Positions 7,801-13,691 of a stretch of DNA of 27,467 bases are shown in pieces. The DNA is from CAYGHG01 sp964349515 (GTDB taxonomy: Bacteria; Oederibacteriota; PGYV01; CAYGHG01), in the NCBI GenBank assembly GCA_964349515.1, contig CAYGHG010000028.1, forward strand, positions 1 through 27,467, in the 5' to 3' direction. Within the stretch, counting starts at the first letter, position 1, and the number at the start of each line of letters is the position of its first letter. The position numbers and the translations under genes were made by a program. Under the pieces are notes generated by a model. It worked only from the letters and a program-made list of their open reading frames with translations, was not told the origin of the DNA and searched no databases.

Positions 7801-9842
7801 ACATAAGCAAGCCCGTATCTGTTTACTTTTGCATTATCGCCGCACAACAGCCAGTAATCGCCGTTATGCGTTATTGTATTAATAGAAGCCTGCCCGAAAT
7901 TTACCAGGTTTCCCGACTGGTCGGTAAATATCTCGTTTTCACCGTCAGAGTAATCCGCGAGGTTTACTTTTCCCTGGCTCCCCCCTATCAGCCACTTGTC
8001 CCCCGACGCATTTACCGCAAGGCCGTATATATTTGCCGTTCCAAACCCCACAAGGCTTGAACTGATGCCTGTTATTCCCCCAAACTCCATGTCAGCAAGC
8101 TGCGCGCCGTCGCACCCTATCCTGACCTTTGCCCCGCCATCCCACTTCACCGCGTTTACACTGTAATAATCGCCAAGCGCAACATATAAGTTCATTTTGT
8201 AACTTGTGTACCCGGAAGAGCCGTCATACAATATAAAACTTCCCGCGCTTCCCCCTATGTACCACCCCGGATTAAATATCCCTGCGTTATAATCCGCGGC
8301 ATTTACAGTCTCGCCCGCGCCGAAGTATGATGAAATATCCCTTGCCGTAAAATTCGTGCCGTCAGAACTCGTCGCGAGCCTCCTGTTTGCACCGCCTATC
8401 AGCCACTGCGAGCCGCCCCAGCGCACCACCTTTATAGAATCGCTCCCGAAGTTCAGGTTTGAAGTCCTGTCCGTAAACGTCGTGCCGTCATATCTCGCCA
8501 GTTTTCCGTTTGTGCCCCCTATCAGCCAGTAACTGCCGTTCCAGGCAACCGACACAACAGAATCCGTCGGCCAGTTTAGCCCCGAACTCACGTCAGTAAA
8601 TACATCCCCGTCATATTTATTGAGCCTTCCGTTTACCCCGCCTATCAGCCAGTACGAACTGTTGTACCCCGAACACAATATGTTAAACTTTCCGAAGTCC
8701 CTTATCGTATTGGTATAATTTGTAAAATCCGCCGTGCTGTTTGACGACGCCGAGGCGTTTCTTTTCATTATCTTGGCGTTTCTGCCGCCTAATACTACCT
8801 CCCCGGTTGACGGGTTACTCCCTATCGCCCATACAGGGTCCGCACTATAATATGAAGGGTTTGTCTTCTGGTAAAATGTTGAATTGTCATACGTCACTAT
8901 CCTCGTGTCTGACCCGTTGTTTCCCCCTATAACCCAGAAACTTCCGGTCCAGTTTATGCTCCATATTGTCGTAAATGTAACGCTGCCGGTCAGGTTTGTA
9001 AACGCGCTCCCGTTATATGACGCGAGCCTGCCTCCTCCCCCTCCTATCAGCCAGCGTGTTCCGTCCCACGCCAGGCTGTAAACATCATACGTCCCGCCCC
9101 AGCATGCATTCAACCCGGCCTCAAGATTTGACCACGTGCTCGCACCGTCGTATCTTGCGAGTTTTCCCGCCTGTCCGCCTATCAGCCAGTAGGTGCTTCC
9201 GAATCCGACAGTATAAACCGTGTCCGATGAACCAAATCCACCCGAGGTCGTAAGGCTCGTTCTTAAATTTGTCCACGTGGTGCCGTCATATCTGTTCAGC
9301 GCCGCACCTGTGCCGCCTATCAGCCAGTGTGTGGATACCGTTGTTTTGTAACCTATCGCCCTCACATCCCCGAACCCCATCAGATTTGAGGATAAATCAG
9401 CCCACGTTGTGCCGTTATAACTGTTGAGTTTCCCCCCCGAGCCGCCTATCAGGAACATACTTCCATTGCTCCCTATGGCGTATATGTCGCTTGAGCCGAA
9501 ATTATTAAGGTCAGTACTGTGGTTTATGAAATTATAGCCGTCATATTCATTTATCTTTCCGCCCTCACCGCCTATGAGCCAGCGGTTTAACCCCGAATCA
9601 TAACGCACTGACAACACGCCCCCGCCCCAGTTTATTACACCTGTGGTCTCGGCAAAAATATCCTCTCTTCCCAGTACGGCAAAACCCTCCGAAGTGTTCC
9701 AGTTTATTGTAGTATTTACGGAATCACGATAGTTTACGGTGTTGAAATCCTCAGTAAAGGTATCTGCGGACAGGGAAAATATGGAAATAAATGTGAAAAA
9801 TATAAGAAACTGTAATATTTTAAGTGTATGATTACCCTTCAT
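1863..9842 (-). CDS. Giant secreted surface protein: WLIGG propellers, Ig-like domains, two Thr-x stalks, C-terminal sorting-type domain
   Basis: A 2659-residue protein. The start at 9842 has AAGGAGAG 6 nt upstream and gives a signal peptide ending near FSLSA. Approximate layout: residues 25-70 a DTFTEDFNT...Y.D opening; 70-680 fourteen repeats centred on WLIGG-x-GKL-x-YDG, spaced 39-49 residues (centres near 88, 130, 173, 219, 264, 303, 349, 398, 439, 480, 527, 575, 617, 664), read as beta-propeller blades; 690-775 a beta-sandwich module with YYLSANGGTTW; 777-1023 a Thr-x-Thr-x stalk; 1027-1330 three Ig-like modules starting xYxIxAPxxVxAG; 1332-1640 a concanavalin/LamG-like insert; 1640-2265 invasin-type (Big_1-like) Ig modules and a fourth xIxAP module; 2268-2570 a second Thr-x stalk; 2572-2659 a FlgD-Ig/type-9-like sorting domain (YPNP ... 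VYIYNIQGYKV ... GVYFYIV ... GRILTARQ). Probably surface-displayed; ligand unknown. Domain names are from pattern recognition, not searches. Confidence 0.9.
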   Translation of the reverse strand: MKGNHTLKILQFLIFFTFISIFSLSADTFTEDFNTVNYRDSVNTTINWNTSEGFAVLGREDIFAETTGVINWGGGVLSVRYDSGLNRWLIGGEGGKINEYDGYNFINHSTDLNNFGSSDIYAIGSNGSMFLIGGSGGKLNSYNGTTWADLSSNLMGFGDVRAIGYKTTVSTHWLIGGTGAALNRYDGTTWTNLRTSLTTSGGFGSSDTVYTVGFGSTYWLIGGQAGKLARYDGASTWSNLEAGLNACWGGTYDVYSLAWDGTRWLIGGGGGRLASYNGSAFTNLTGSVTFTTIWSINWTGSFWVIGGNNGSDTRIVTYDNSTFYQKTNPSYYSADPVWAIGSNPSTGEVVLGGRNAKIMKRNASASSNSTADFTNYTNTIRDFGKFNILCSGYNSSYWLIGGVNGRLNKYDGDVFTDVSSGLNWPTDSVVSVAWNGSYWLIGGTNGKLARYDGTTFTDRTSNLNFGSDSIKVVRWGGSQWLIGGANRRLATSSDGTNFTARDISSYFGAGETVNAADYNAGIFNPGWYIGGSAGSFILYDGSSGYTSYKMNLYVALGDYYSVNAVKWDGGAKVRIGCDGAQLADMEFGGITGISSSLVGFGTANIYGLAVNASGDKWLIGGSQGKVNLADYSDGENEIFTDQSGNLVNFGQASINTITHNGDYWLLCGDNAKVNRYGLAYVSPGYAQSSSLLDWPSGYVSATLTVSSVLNGQQIDYYLSANGGTTWLSVAPGGSVYFTGIHNGGSLKWRAVMRTYDAFVSPRINSITINYDKNPDWTPTITPTWTQSHTFTPTPTITMTHTDTFTPTVTDTITLTVTETVTPTVTETVTETFTPTVTPTITLTSTLTPTYTFTMTITLTVTPTITLTVTPTITRTVTQTVTQTVTPTVTLTATQTATRTVTRTVTQTITQTVTPTVTRTVTLTATQTVTGTVTQSVTQTITPTFTRTATRTVTATITNTFTATPTATRTATSTATLTSTRTATQTATRTVTQTATRTATPTYTMTYTFTATPTSTATPTATPTKATESYQIQAPASVTAGVPFSITVSAMTGSTYGFVVADNYLGTAAFASSAVLRSIPSDYTYTPSDAGVRIFEVVLSSTGNQSITATDTLFPSITGTAMINVTTGEAVSYTILAPSSVEAGETFYITITAKDAYNNTVVNYDEYVSLTSSDPQAVLPALDVDFNPSDNGVKIVAVELRTVGIQVVTGREVGNASVSGTSNGIDVIAGPVYTFNVNAPTTANAGVLFNYVVTARDMYGNTIRDFTGTVVFTSNDGAAQLPADYTYQASDNGVRIFDAILNTEGIRTITATQSGVPAVTGTSNNINVVVPATAYNRPLLLTSYLTAQNNYEYCYINIDSRDYTFESNLYLEFDVFVPDTSSNFYTSTEFQEGTTPGCGYGNMRDFGQSTQNYIRDQNAIRVHPSMDISEYAKGKWYHRKFDISMLDTRCYGEVYLSQDTGNIGFNGAPSNNPGTFNALYTNIRINNASGGLVRNIFSNDNTMPTGGGVVVTDIDTRNSWSSNASYPANNFVWVVDGYRGWVTPSTPIVADGTTAAQVTAYMWTPAVGTNTKVAYAIIDFKSDRPEDVVEPVLTGLNTYAVTDTNGNAFANIRSTKAGTANITLTFGHWTRIVPVNFIAGPAARVSISPDYLSQQTGANGTFTIRITDQYGNFVSDARGITVTSDSDTMQFSTNNGVTWADQAYFNGSNERSILVTDTTANTATVTAVAPGLASGQATVYVNDVPFSYVEISPPNSTAVAGVPYHLTVQAKDSNGNNSFSNAAVIMTSASSTMQFSTDLVSWSSILNTAFVSGKINVYYRDTVMASDILITASPAGGATAGTALADIIPNAPVLLDAWANIYAVQAGGHVTITAKVTDIYGNPVQGRDIAFTPMVQSGRTQDAFVTPASGITNTDGEVITVFTVSTAAGGSMNYCVVNTPGLLGKTVTISAAAAAVRLAFLPNPMSIGAMKTGLLFINAKDNGGYNAPAGAGHESVNIYATSPSVMFSYDGGLNWYGSVTTTLNDSGQATVNVRSSITGTFGMHGVDMAASGKLAPAHTTLTVSTGYFLKLTPDVETTAPAGSQVAVTAQIIDHTGANVSMSGVEISFYTNSGSIVPANAVTNASGSAGATLSLSILSGIRHVVTATSIGPDNVTQSAGITTIPQVSFAISAPNMVSYGDTFQIVVRARDAYGNTVQDYNGTVSFTSTDTAGGVVLPADYTFVPGTDFGVHTFTGLVLRTSGIQTISAADTVDAGVNGISNNILVVSPTFTPTMTFTPTFTPTATPTMTATLTITQTVTQTVTQTVTPTVTQTVTQTVTQTVTATVTETVTPTVTRTVTQTVTQTVTPTVTRTVTETVTPTVTRTVTQTVTQTVTPTFTLTATQTVTLTATRTATATATPTATLTFTRTATQTVTQTVTQTITYTSTITLTHTITQTHTHTPTITETHTITPTHTSTPPFSPTVTPTITLTQTYTHTPTVTRTVTQTATPTGTFTQTATPTFTFTLTHTSTDTATSTATNTATPTFTATPTVTVTFTITLTPTITATFTITRTWTISPTYTVSPTATITPTPIQELVIYPNPCNFALSYGGTLKILLPQRADVYIYNIQGYKVFEALGVTGRIEWDGKNREGEDTAPGVYFYIVEMSGERYRGRILTARQ
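2133..3041 (-). repeat. Thr-x-Thr-x low-complexity stalk 2 (codes residues about 2268-2570)
   Basis: About 300 codons in which almost every second residue is Thr, the rest mostly Val, Pro, Gln, Ala, Ile, Phe, Arg (for example TVTQTVTPTVT). The DNA has a 6-nt period but synonymous positions are scrambled: Thr is written with all four ACN codons and Val with several, while Gln is almost always CAG. It separates the Ig modules from the C-terminal sorting-type domain. Confidence 0.9.
6774..7514 (-). repeat. Thr-x-Thr-x low-complexity stalk 1 (codes residues about 777-1023)
   Basis: About 247 codons of the same alternating Thr-x composition as the second tract, with more Arg and Ala towards its end (TRTATQTATRTVTQTATRT). 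It links the propeller half of the protein to the Ig-like half. Extended Thr/Pro-rich stretches of this kind act as spacers and, in other organisms, as O-glycosylated stalks; glycosylation here is not shown. Confidence 0.9.
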
Positions 9843-9871
9843 AACTCTCCTTAAATTGTGCCGCCACTAAT

Positions 9872-9899
9872 ATAATACCAGATAAACAGCGTTTTTCAA
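9872..9899 (-). promoter_or_regulatory. Probable sigma70-type promoter for the giant protein/PorV operon
   Basis: On the minus strand TTGAAA (9899-9894), a 16-nt spacer and TATTAT (9877-9872), each one base from consensus. Transcription would begin near 9864, giving a leader of about 22 nt that carries the AAGGAGAG ribosome-binding site. Confidence 0.55.
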
Positions 9900-9997
9900 C
9901 CAAAAAGTGTTTTCCCCGTTTTTAACGCTTAAATAAGCGCTGTTAAACTCATACGATACTGTATATAATAGAGTGTAATTTGGTTCTTGATGTAATA

Positions 9998-10099
9998 CCT
10001 CGCCCCCTTTGGGGGAGAGGCTTTGGTGAGGGGGGGGTGTTTTTAAGTCTTTAAATGCGCCCTCATCCCGCCCTTCTACCCCGCGAGCGGGGTAGAAGG
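9998..10099. repeat. REPIN-like doublet of two GC-rich hairpins
   Basis: Hairpin 1 (9998-10020) pairs CCTCGCCCCC with GGGGGAGAGG around TTT, one mismatch. Hairpin 2 (10072-10099) pairs CCTTCTACCCCG with CGGGGTAGAAGG perfectly around CGAG. The inner flanks (GGTGAGGG at 10025 and CCCTCATC at 10060) are themselves complementary with one G-T wobble, so the unit is a mirrored pair, as in REP doublets (REPINs) or small MITEs. It fills most of the 362-nt gene-free stretch 9843-10204; the remainder holds the two divergent promoters. No transposase or RAYT gene is in the window. Confidence 0.6.
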
Positions 10100-10169
10100 A
10101 GAATCGCCTATTATTACAATTTTTCAAAAATACACACAATCCCTGACAATGCCAACTCATACATATGCA

Positions 10170-10197
10170 TTGACAATCAGCTTTACTGCAATATAAT
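10170..10197 (+). promoter_or_regulatory. Near-consensus promoter of the MFS gene, predicted leaderless
   Basis: TTGACA (10170-10175), a 16-nt spacer and TATAAT (10192-10197): both hexamers are perfect. The ATG at 10205 is the eighth base after the -10 box, where transcription would normally start, so the mRNA should begin at or within a base or two of the start codon. Confidence 0.75.
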
Positions 10198-10204
10198 ATC
10201 CTCT

Positions 10205-11383
10205 ATGGATAAGCAAAAAAGCCTTAAAAGACTCATCATAATAACCGCGTTATTCTCTGCAGGCAGCGCCCTCTCTGATGTATTTGTCAATATTTACATT
10301 TGGAGGGTAAAAGCTGATTTTATGCTGATTTCGAAATACCTCCTCGCCTGCTATATTGTCGTGCCTTTTACGTTTTATCTCTGCGGTTATCTCGGGACAA
10401 AAATCGACCGGGTAAAAATCCATATGGCAGGGATGCTCTTTTTTATACTCTTTTATCTGATGGTGCTGGGTTTCAATAAAAACCTTATAAATCACCTGAT
10501 AGAAATAGGCATAGTAAAGGGAATAGCTATGGGGCTGTACTGGTTCGGCTATCATATACTTACCTACGACTATACGGGCAGCCACAACAGGGATAAATTC
10601 TACGGCACAGTCAGCGTATTGGGCGGCTTGTCCGCAATGTTTGCCCCGCTAATCTCGGGTTTTACCACCGAACATCTGGCGGGTTTCAAAGGCTATTATA
10701 CTGTATTCGCCGTCACAGGGGTGCTTTTCGCAGCGGCGATTATCCTTGCAAAGCCTTTAAAAGCGGCTCTGATTACCAAGCCTTATAAAGTGGAGGATTT
10801 GATTTTTACGAAAGATAAAAAATGGGGCCGCACCATGCTCGCCTATTTTTTTCTCTCCGGCAGGGATTCAATCTCAATGTTCCTGATTGCCATTCTGGTG
10901 GTAAGCGAAACAGGCAGCGAATTTACATTCGGCAAGCTCGCCTTTTTGACTTCATTAATAACTATAACCTCCGCTTATATCGTGGGAAGGTATTCAAAAC
11001 CCGGCGTCCGCAGTTCTTACGTTCTGGCCGGAGGCATACTCCACTTTTTTTCCGCCTTTCTGCTGATATATTCCATAAACCTGCAAACGCTGATTATTTA
11101 TGGAATACTTACCGCGGTTGCGGATCATTTCGTTAAAATACCGCTCTCTGCCCACGCTATGGACCTTATATCACTTGACGCAAACGCGCACGAGCGCAAA
11201 ATGGAATATCTCGTAGCGAGGGATTTTCCGATTGCCGCCGGCAGGGTTCTGACCCTTCTTCTTTTCATGTTTCTGATAAAGCACCTTGATACGGCAGCCA
11301 TAAAAGTAATCATTGTAACCATCTCTTTGCTTCCCTTTGCCGTGTACTTCGCGCTATACAGCAGGCCGGGCGCAAAAAACTAA
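10205..11383 (+). CDS. MFS-type multi-pass membrane transporter
   Basis: A 392-residue, highly hydrophobic protein with roughly ten to twelve membrane segments and an MFS-like arrangement: an N-terminal half with a short basic loop (GTKIDRVKIH, about residues 78-87, resembling the MFS loop 2-3 motif), a charged central loop (KPYKVEDLIFTKDKKWGR) and a C-terminal half ending in YFALYSRPGAKN. Substrate not recognisable. I start at the ATG at 10205 because the preceding in-frame codons derive from the hairpin repeat and a perfect promoter lies immediately upstream. No Shine-Dalgarno sequence precedes this ATG, unlike most genes here. It is the only plus-strand gene; its stop overlaps the stop of the opposing small gene by 4 nt. 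The terminator at 11607-11640 has a T run on this strand too and may serve it. Confidence 0.8.
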   Translation: MDKQKSLKRLIIITALFSAGSALSDVFVNIYIWRVKADFMLISKYLLACYIVVPFTFYLCGYLGTKIDRVKIHMAGMLFFILFYLMVLGFNKNLINHLIEIGIVKGIAMGLYWFGYHILTYDYTGSHNRDKFYGTVSVLGGLSAMFAPLISGFTTEHLAGFKGYYTVFAVTGVLFAAAIILAKPLKAALITKPYKVEDLIFTKDKKWGRTMLAYFFLSGRDSISMFLIAILVVSETGSEFTFGKLAFLTSLITITSAYIVGRYSKPGVRSSYVLAGGILHFFSAFLLIYSINLQTLIIYGILTAVADHFVKIPLSAHAMDLISLDANAHERKMEYLVARDFPIAAGRVLTLLLFMFLIKHLDTAAIKVIIVTISLLPFAVYFALYSRPGAKN

Positions 11384-11556
11384 AAAGCTATCCTTGAATA
11401 TACGCTCTCTTTTTCCCGCCTGTCAGTACCCATGCGCCTGTCACTGCCTTTTCTTGGCCCGTTGCCCTCATATTCCCTGCGGCTGAATATACCCAGCCAC
11501 CGTCTGTCGCCCTGCCTGCGCTCTTTTGTAACCCGCCTGTCATTAAAGGCAGCCAT
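11380..11556 (-). CDS. Small Arg-rich 'DRR'-repeat protein, function unknown
   Basis: A 58-residue, strongly basic protein with four DRR triplets (NDRR, GDRR, SDRR, TDRR) plus TKERRQ and FSRRE. I do not recognise a named family; similar ERR/DRR-rich short stretches occur as stand-alone small proteins and at the ends of bacterial signalling proteins. The start at 11556 is chosen because AAGGTGG lies about 6 nt upstream; the longer frame to 11739 runs back through a terminator hairpin and the neighbouring gene. A TATAAT is at 11592-11587 but no good -35 box is visible. The gene converges with the MFS gene, the two stop codons sharing CTAA. Real but low-information; nucleic-acid binding would be a guess. 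Confidence 0.6.
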   Translation of the reverse strand: MAAFNDRRVTKERRQGDRRWLGIFSRREYEGNGPRKGSDRRMGTDRREKESVYSRIAF

Positions 11557-11606
11557 CTTAACCACCTTCTTTCTTCCCTCAATATAATTATACACCTTAA
11601 TAAAGC

Positions 11607-11640
11607 AAAAAGGCGGGGCTGAAATCAGCCCCGCCTTTTT
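11607..11640 (-). terminator. Rho-independent terminator after the MORN/coiled-coil lipoprotein gene
   Basis: GGCGGGGCTGA and TCAGCCCCGCC form an 11-bp GC-rich stem with a 2-nt centre, extended by A/T runs on both sides. On the minus strand it follows the stop at 11654 closely; the plus-strand T run means it could also stop transcripts from the MFS gene. Confidence 0.85.
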
Positions 11641-11653
11641 GTTTGTTATGAAA

Positions 11654-13069
11654 CTATTTTTTGCCTTTTTCCCTGTCAGCCTGCTTGGCCTTCCCGGGTT
11701 TTCCATTCTTTTTTTCCGTTCCCTCATCATCTTTATCATCTTCTGTATTGGCAGGCGTTTTTTTAACAGGCTGTTTCTGAACCTGTTCTTCCTGTGCCGG
11801 CTGCTTTGCCTCCTGTTTAAAATCAGCTTCCTGCTTTACCCGGCCACGGCCCCTTTCTACAACGCGTTCGCGCTTAAGTTCGGCCGCCCTATCCTTTGCC
11901 GTATCTGCGGCGGATTTAACCTCTTCTTTTTGGCCTGCCCGCTCCGCCTTAATGTTTTCACGCGCTTCCTCTGCTTCCTCTTTTGCTTCGTCCCTCGCCT
12001 TAAAGCGGAATTCTTTTGCCTCTTCACGCGCTTCCTCTAATTCCTCTTTTGCTTCGCCCCTCGCCTTAAAACGGAATTCTTTTGCCTCTTCACGCGCTTC
12101 CTCTAATTCCTCTTTTGCTTCGCCCCTCGCCTTAAAACGGAATTCTTTTGCCTCTTCACGCGCTTCCTTTGCTTCCTGTTTCTCCCTTGCGGTTTCACGC
12201 GCTTCAGCTGCAACCGTCAATCCGTACCTTTTACCGTAATAGTTATCCCAGCCCTCTGCAGGTTCGGCTTTCCTCGAAGCACCCGGCTTTGCCTCAACCC
12301 GGCGTTCCTCTTTAAACCTGCCCCTTGTATCTTCGTCAAAAGATTTCATATAAGAAGAGTGCCTCTTGTACTCCTCCTGCCATTCTTTTTCAAGCTCTCG
12401 TCTCTCACGTTCATTAAACTCCCTCTTTTTGCCGGCGTCATAATAAGCGCGCTCGCTTTCTTTTCCCGCATTGTCAAAAGCCTTAAAGAAACCGTGCCTG
12501 TTGCCGCGCCTGTAAAGCCCCTCTTCGCTCAATTCCCCTGATAAGTGATAGGCCCTATAGTAGCCGTCCATAAATCCCCTTGCGTAGGAGGTTTCAATTT
12601 TAAGCCTTCCGTTTGAGTGATACTCCCTGTAAGGCCCATGATAGTCGTCATTGTCAAACACAGCCTCAAATATCAGCCTGTTTGCGCTGTTAAACGCCCT
12701 TACAAGCCCGGTTATCACCCGGCCCTTCTTTATAATCCTGCCGTTATTGTTAATGACCCATACTGCTATTTCACTGCCGCCCCTGTAAAATCTGTACGTG
12801 TTGCCGGAAACCTTGATTATGACATAATTGTTAACAACCACATTTGGCTGATATACATAGTAATCCTGCTCAACCACTACGGGCGGGTTATAAACATAGG
12901 GCCTTTCATATACATAGGTATAACTGTAGCTTGCAGATACCCCCGAGCCGGCAGAGTAGTCAGAGGAAGGCGGTACATAAGACGAGTCTGTGTATATGTA
13001 TCGGATAGTACAGGAACTAAGCAGCATAACCGAGAGCGCCGCAACCATCACCATCAGTACTTTTTTCAT
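11654..13069 (-). CDS. Putative lipoprotein with MORN_2-like repeats and a long Glu/Lys/Ala coiled-coil tail
   Basis: A 471-residue envelope protein. AAGGAGG stands 7 nt before the ATG at 13069. A lipoprotein signal ends in LSSC (Cys20). A Tyr/Val/Pro-rich segment follows (about 22-82), then a beta-rich part, and about three MORN_2-type repeats at 143-212 (HGPYREYHSNGRLKIE, DGYYRAYHLSGELSEEGLY, HGFFKAFDNAGKESE), as in YwqK-family proteins. From about 215 on the chain is highly charged and predicted helical, including three copies of a 22-residue unit (AREEAKEFRFKARGEAKEEL plus two Glu; about 300-370), then a Lys/Gln/Pro-rich disordered end (GKAKQADREKGKK). Monocistronic, with its own terminator and a TATAAT at 13135-13130. 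Function unknown; a periplasmic scaffold is an inference. Confidence 0.85.
   Translation of the reverse strand: MKKVLMVMVAALSVMLLSSCTIRYIYTDSSYVPPSSDYSAGSGVSASYSYTYVYERPYVYNPPVVVEQDYYVYQPNVVVNNYVIIKVSGNTYRFYRGGSEIAVWVINNNGRIIKKGRVITGLVRAFNSANRLIFEAVFDNDDYHGPYREYHSNGRLKIETSYARGFMDGYYRAYHLSGELSEEGLYRRGNRHGFFKAFDNAGKESERAYYDAGKKREFNERERRELEKEWQEEYKRHSSYMKSFDEDTRGRFKEERRVEAKPGASRKAEPAEGWDNYYGKRYGLTVAAEARETAREKQEAKEAREEAKEFRFKARGEAKEELEEAREEAKEFRFKARGEAKEELEEAREEAKEFRFKARDEAKEEAEEARENIKAERAGQKEEVKSAADTAKDRAAELKRERVVERGRGRVKQEADFKQEAKQPAQEEQVQKQPVKKTPANTEDDKDDEGTEKKNGKPGKAKQADREKGKK
11961..12172 (-). repeat. 66-bp in-frame tandem repeat coding the coiled-coil units
   Basis: Three 66-bp units (11961-12026, 12027-12092, 12093-12158) and the start of a fourth. 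The second and third are identical base for base; the first differs at a few positions. Each unit encodes 22 residues, so copy number can change without a frameshift. Near identity points to recent duplication or gene conversion. Confidence 0.9.
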
Positions 13070-13097
13070 TTTAAATCCTCCTTATTGGTTTAATTAT

Positions 13098-13110
13098 TTG
13101 ACGCCGTCAA
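13098..13110. promoter_or_regulatory. Perfect palindrome TTGACGCCGTCAA, possible operator
   Basis: A 13-bp inverted repeat with a central C lies between a TATAAT (13135-13130, minus strand) and the ribosome-binding site of the MORN/coiled-coil gene. No good -35 box accompanies that -10. The position fits an operator, but a single chance palindrome of this size cannot be excluded. Confidence 0.25.
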
Positions 13111-13190
13111 TACCTAAAGCGTTTACACAATTATACCCCATGCGGCCGTGGTTCTGCCTTATTTTTTTGTGCTTTCCGTCACAAATAAAA

Positions 13191-13221
13191 AAAAGCCCGG
13201 GGCTTTATGCCCCGGGCTTTT
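13191..13221 (-). terminator. Rho-independent terminator of the tRNA-rpsP-trmD-rplS operon
   Basis: AAAAGCCCGGGGC and GCCCCGGGCTTTT form a 13-bp stem with a 5-nt loop, ending in a long T run on the minus strand directly after the rplS stop. Confidence 0.9.
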
Positions 13222-13232
13222 ATATCAAAATT

Positions 13233-13691
13233 CTATTTTTTTTCTTCAGCTGCTGCAGGCGCGTCTTCCTTCTTTGTCGCCTCTTCAAAAGGCACGGCAT
13301 TAAGCTTATTAAGCGCTTCAGCTCCAAGTTCTCTGTCAAAACGCCTTGCTTCTTTTTTTGCCTTTCTTCCAAAAGTCTCCCTTATATAATAAAGTTTCGC
13401 CCTCTTTGCCTGGCCCTGCTTTATTATCTTTATTGATTCTATCATGGGCGAGTGTACGGGAAATATCCTCTCCACGCCTATACCGCCGTAGGATACTTTT
13501 CTCACGGTTATTACTTCCGCGGGACCCTGCCCTTTTCTCGCTATGATAACCCCTTCAAAACCCTGTATCCTTTCCTTGTTGCCCTCTTTTATCTTCGTGT
13601 TGACCTTCACAGTGCTGCCCACCGTGTACTTTTTGAGTTCTCTTCCTTTTTTCAGGTGCTTTTTCTGCACCAGCGCAATCAGATTGTTCAT
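13233..13691 (-). CDS. rplS: Ribosomal protein L19
   Basis: A 152-residue large-subunit protein located at the interface with the 30S subunit. Typical L19 features are visible: an N-terminal helix, the GSTVKVNTKIKEGNKERIQ strand region, GFEGVIIARKGQG, SYGGIGVERIFPVHSP, and RAKLYYIRE. The usual L19 is about 115 residues; here a charged tail of roughly 35 residues follows (ending in APAAAEEKK). The ATG overlaps the trmD stop by 4 nt (ATGA), with GGAAAGGAG upstream inside trmD. Last gene of the operon. Confidence 0.97.
   Translation of the reverse strand: MNNLIALVQKKHLKKGRELKKYTVGSTVKVNTKIKEGNKERIQGFEGVIIARKGQGPAEVITVRKVSYGGIGVERIFPVHSPMIESIKIIKQGQAKRAKLYYIRETFGRKAKKEARRFDRELGAEALNKLNAVPFEEATKKEDAPAAAEEKK

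Noticed and set aside
9867..10160. A 97-codon minus-strand frame over the REPIN-like element
   Set aside because: Its translation (for example PHQSLSPKGGEVLHQ) is the typical read-through of hairpin repeats, and it lacks a ribosome-binding site.
10055..10204. N-terminal extension of the MFS gene
   Set aside because: The extra 50 codons derive from the hairpin repeat and lie upstream of the promoter that starts transcription near 10205.
11952..12239. Plus-strand Ser/Phe/Ala-rich repeat frame
   Set aside because: Antisense of the 66-bp coiled-coil repeat; the real protein is on the minus strand with signal peptide and ribosome-binding site.
12617..13093. Plus-strand 158-codon frame opposite the MORN/coiled-coil gene
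   Set aside because: Shadow of the minus-strand gene; no start signals or recognisable protein features.
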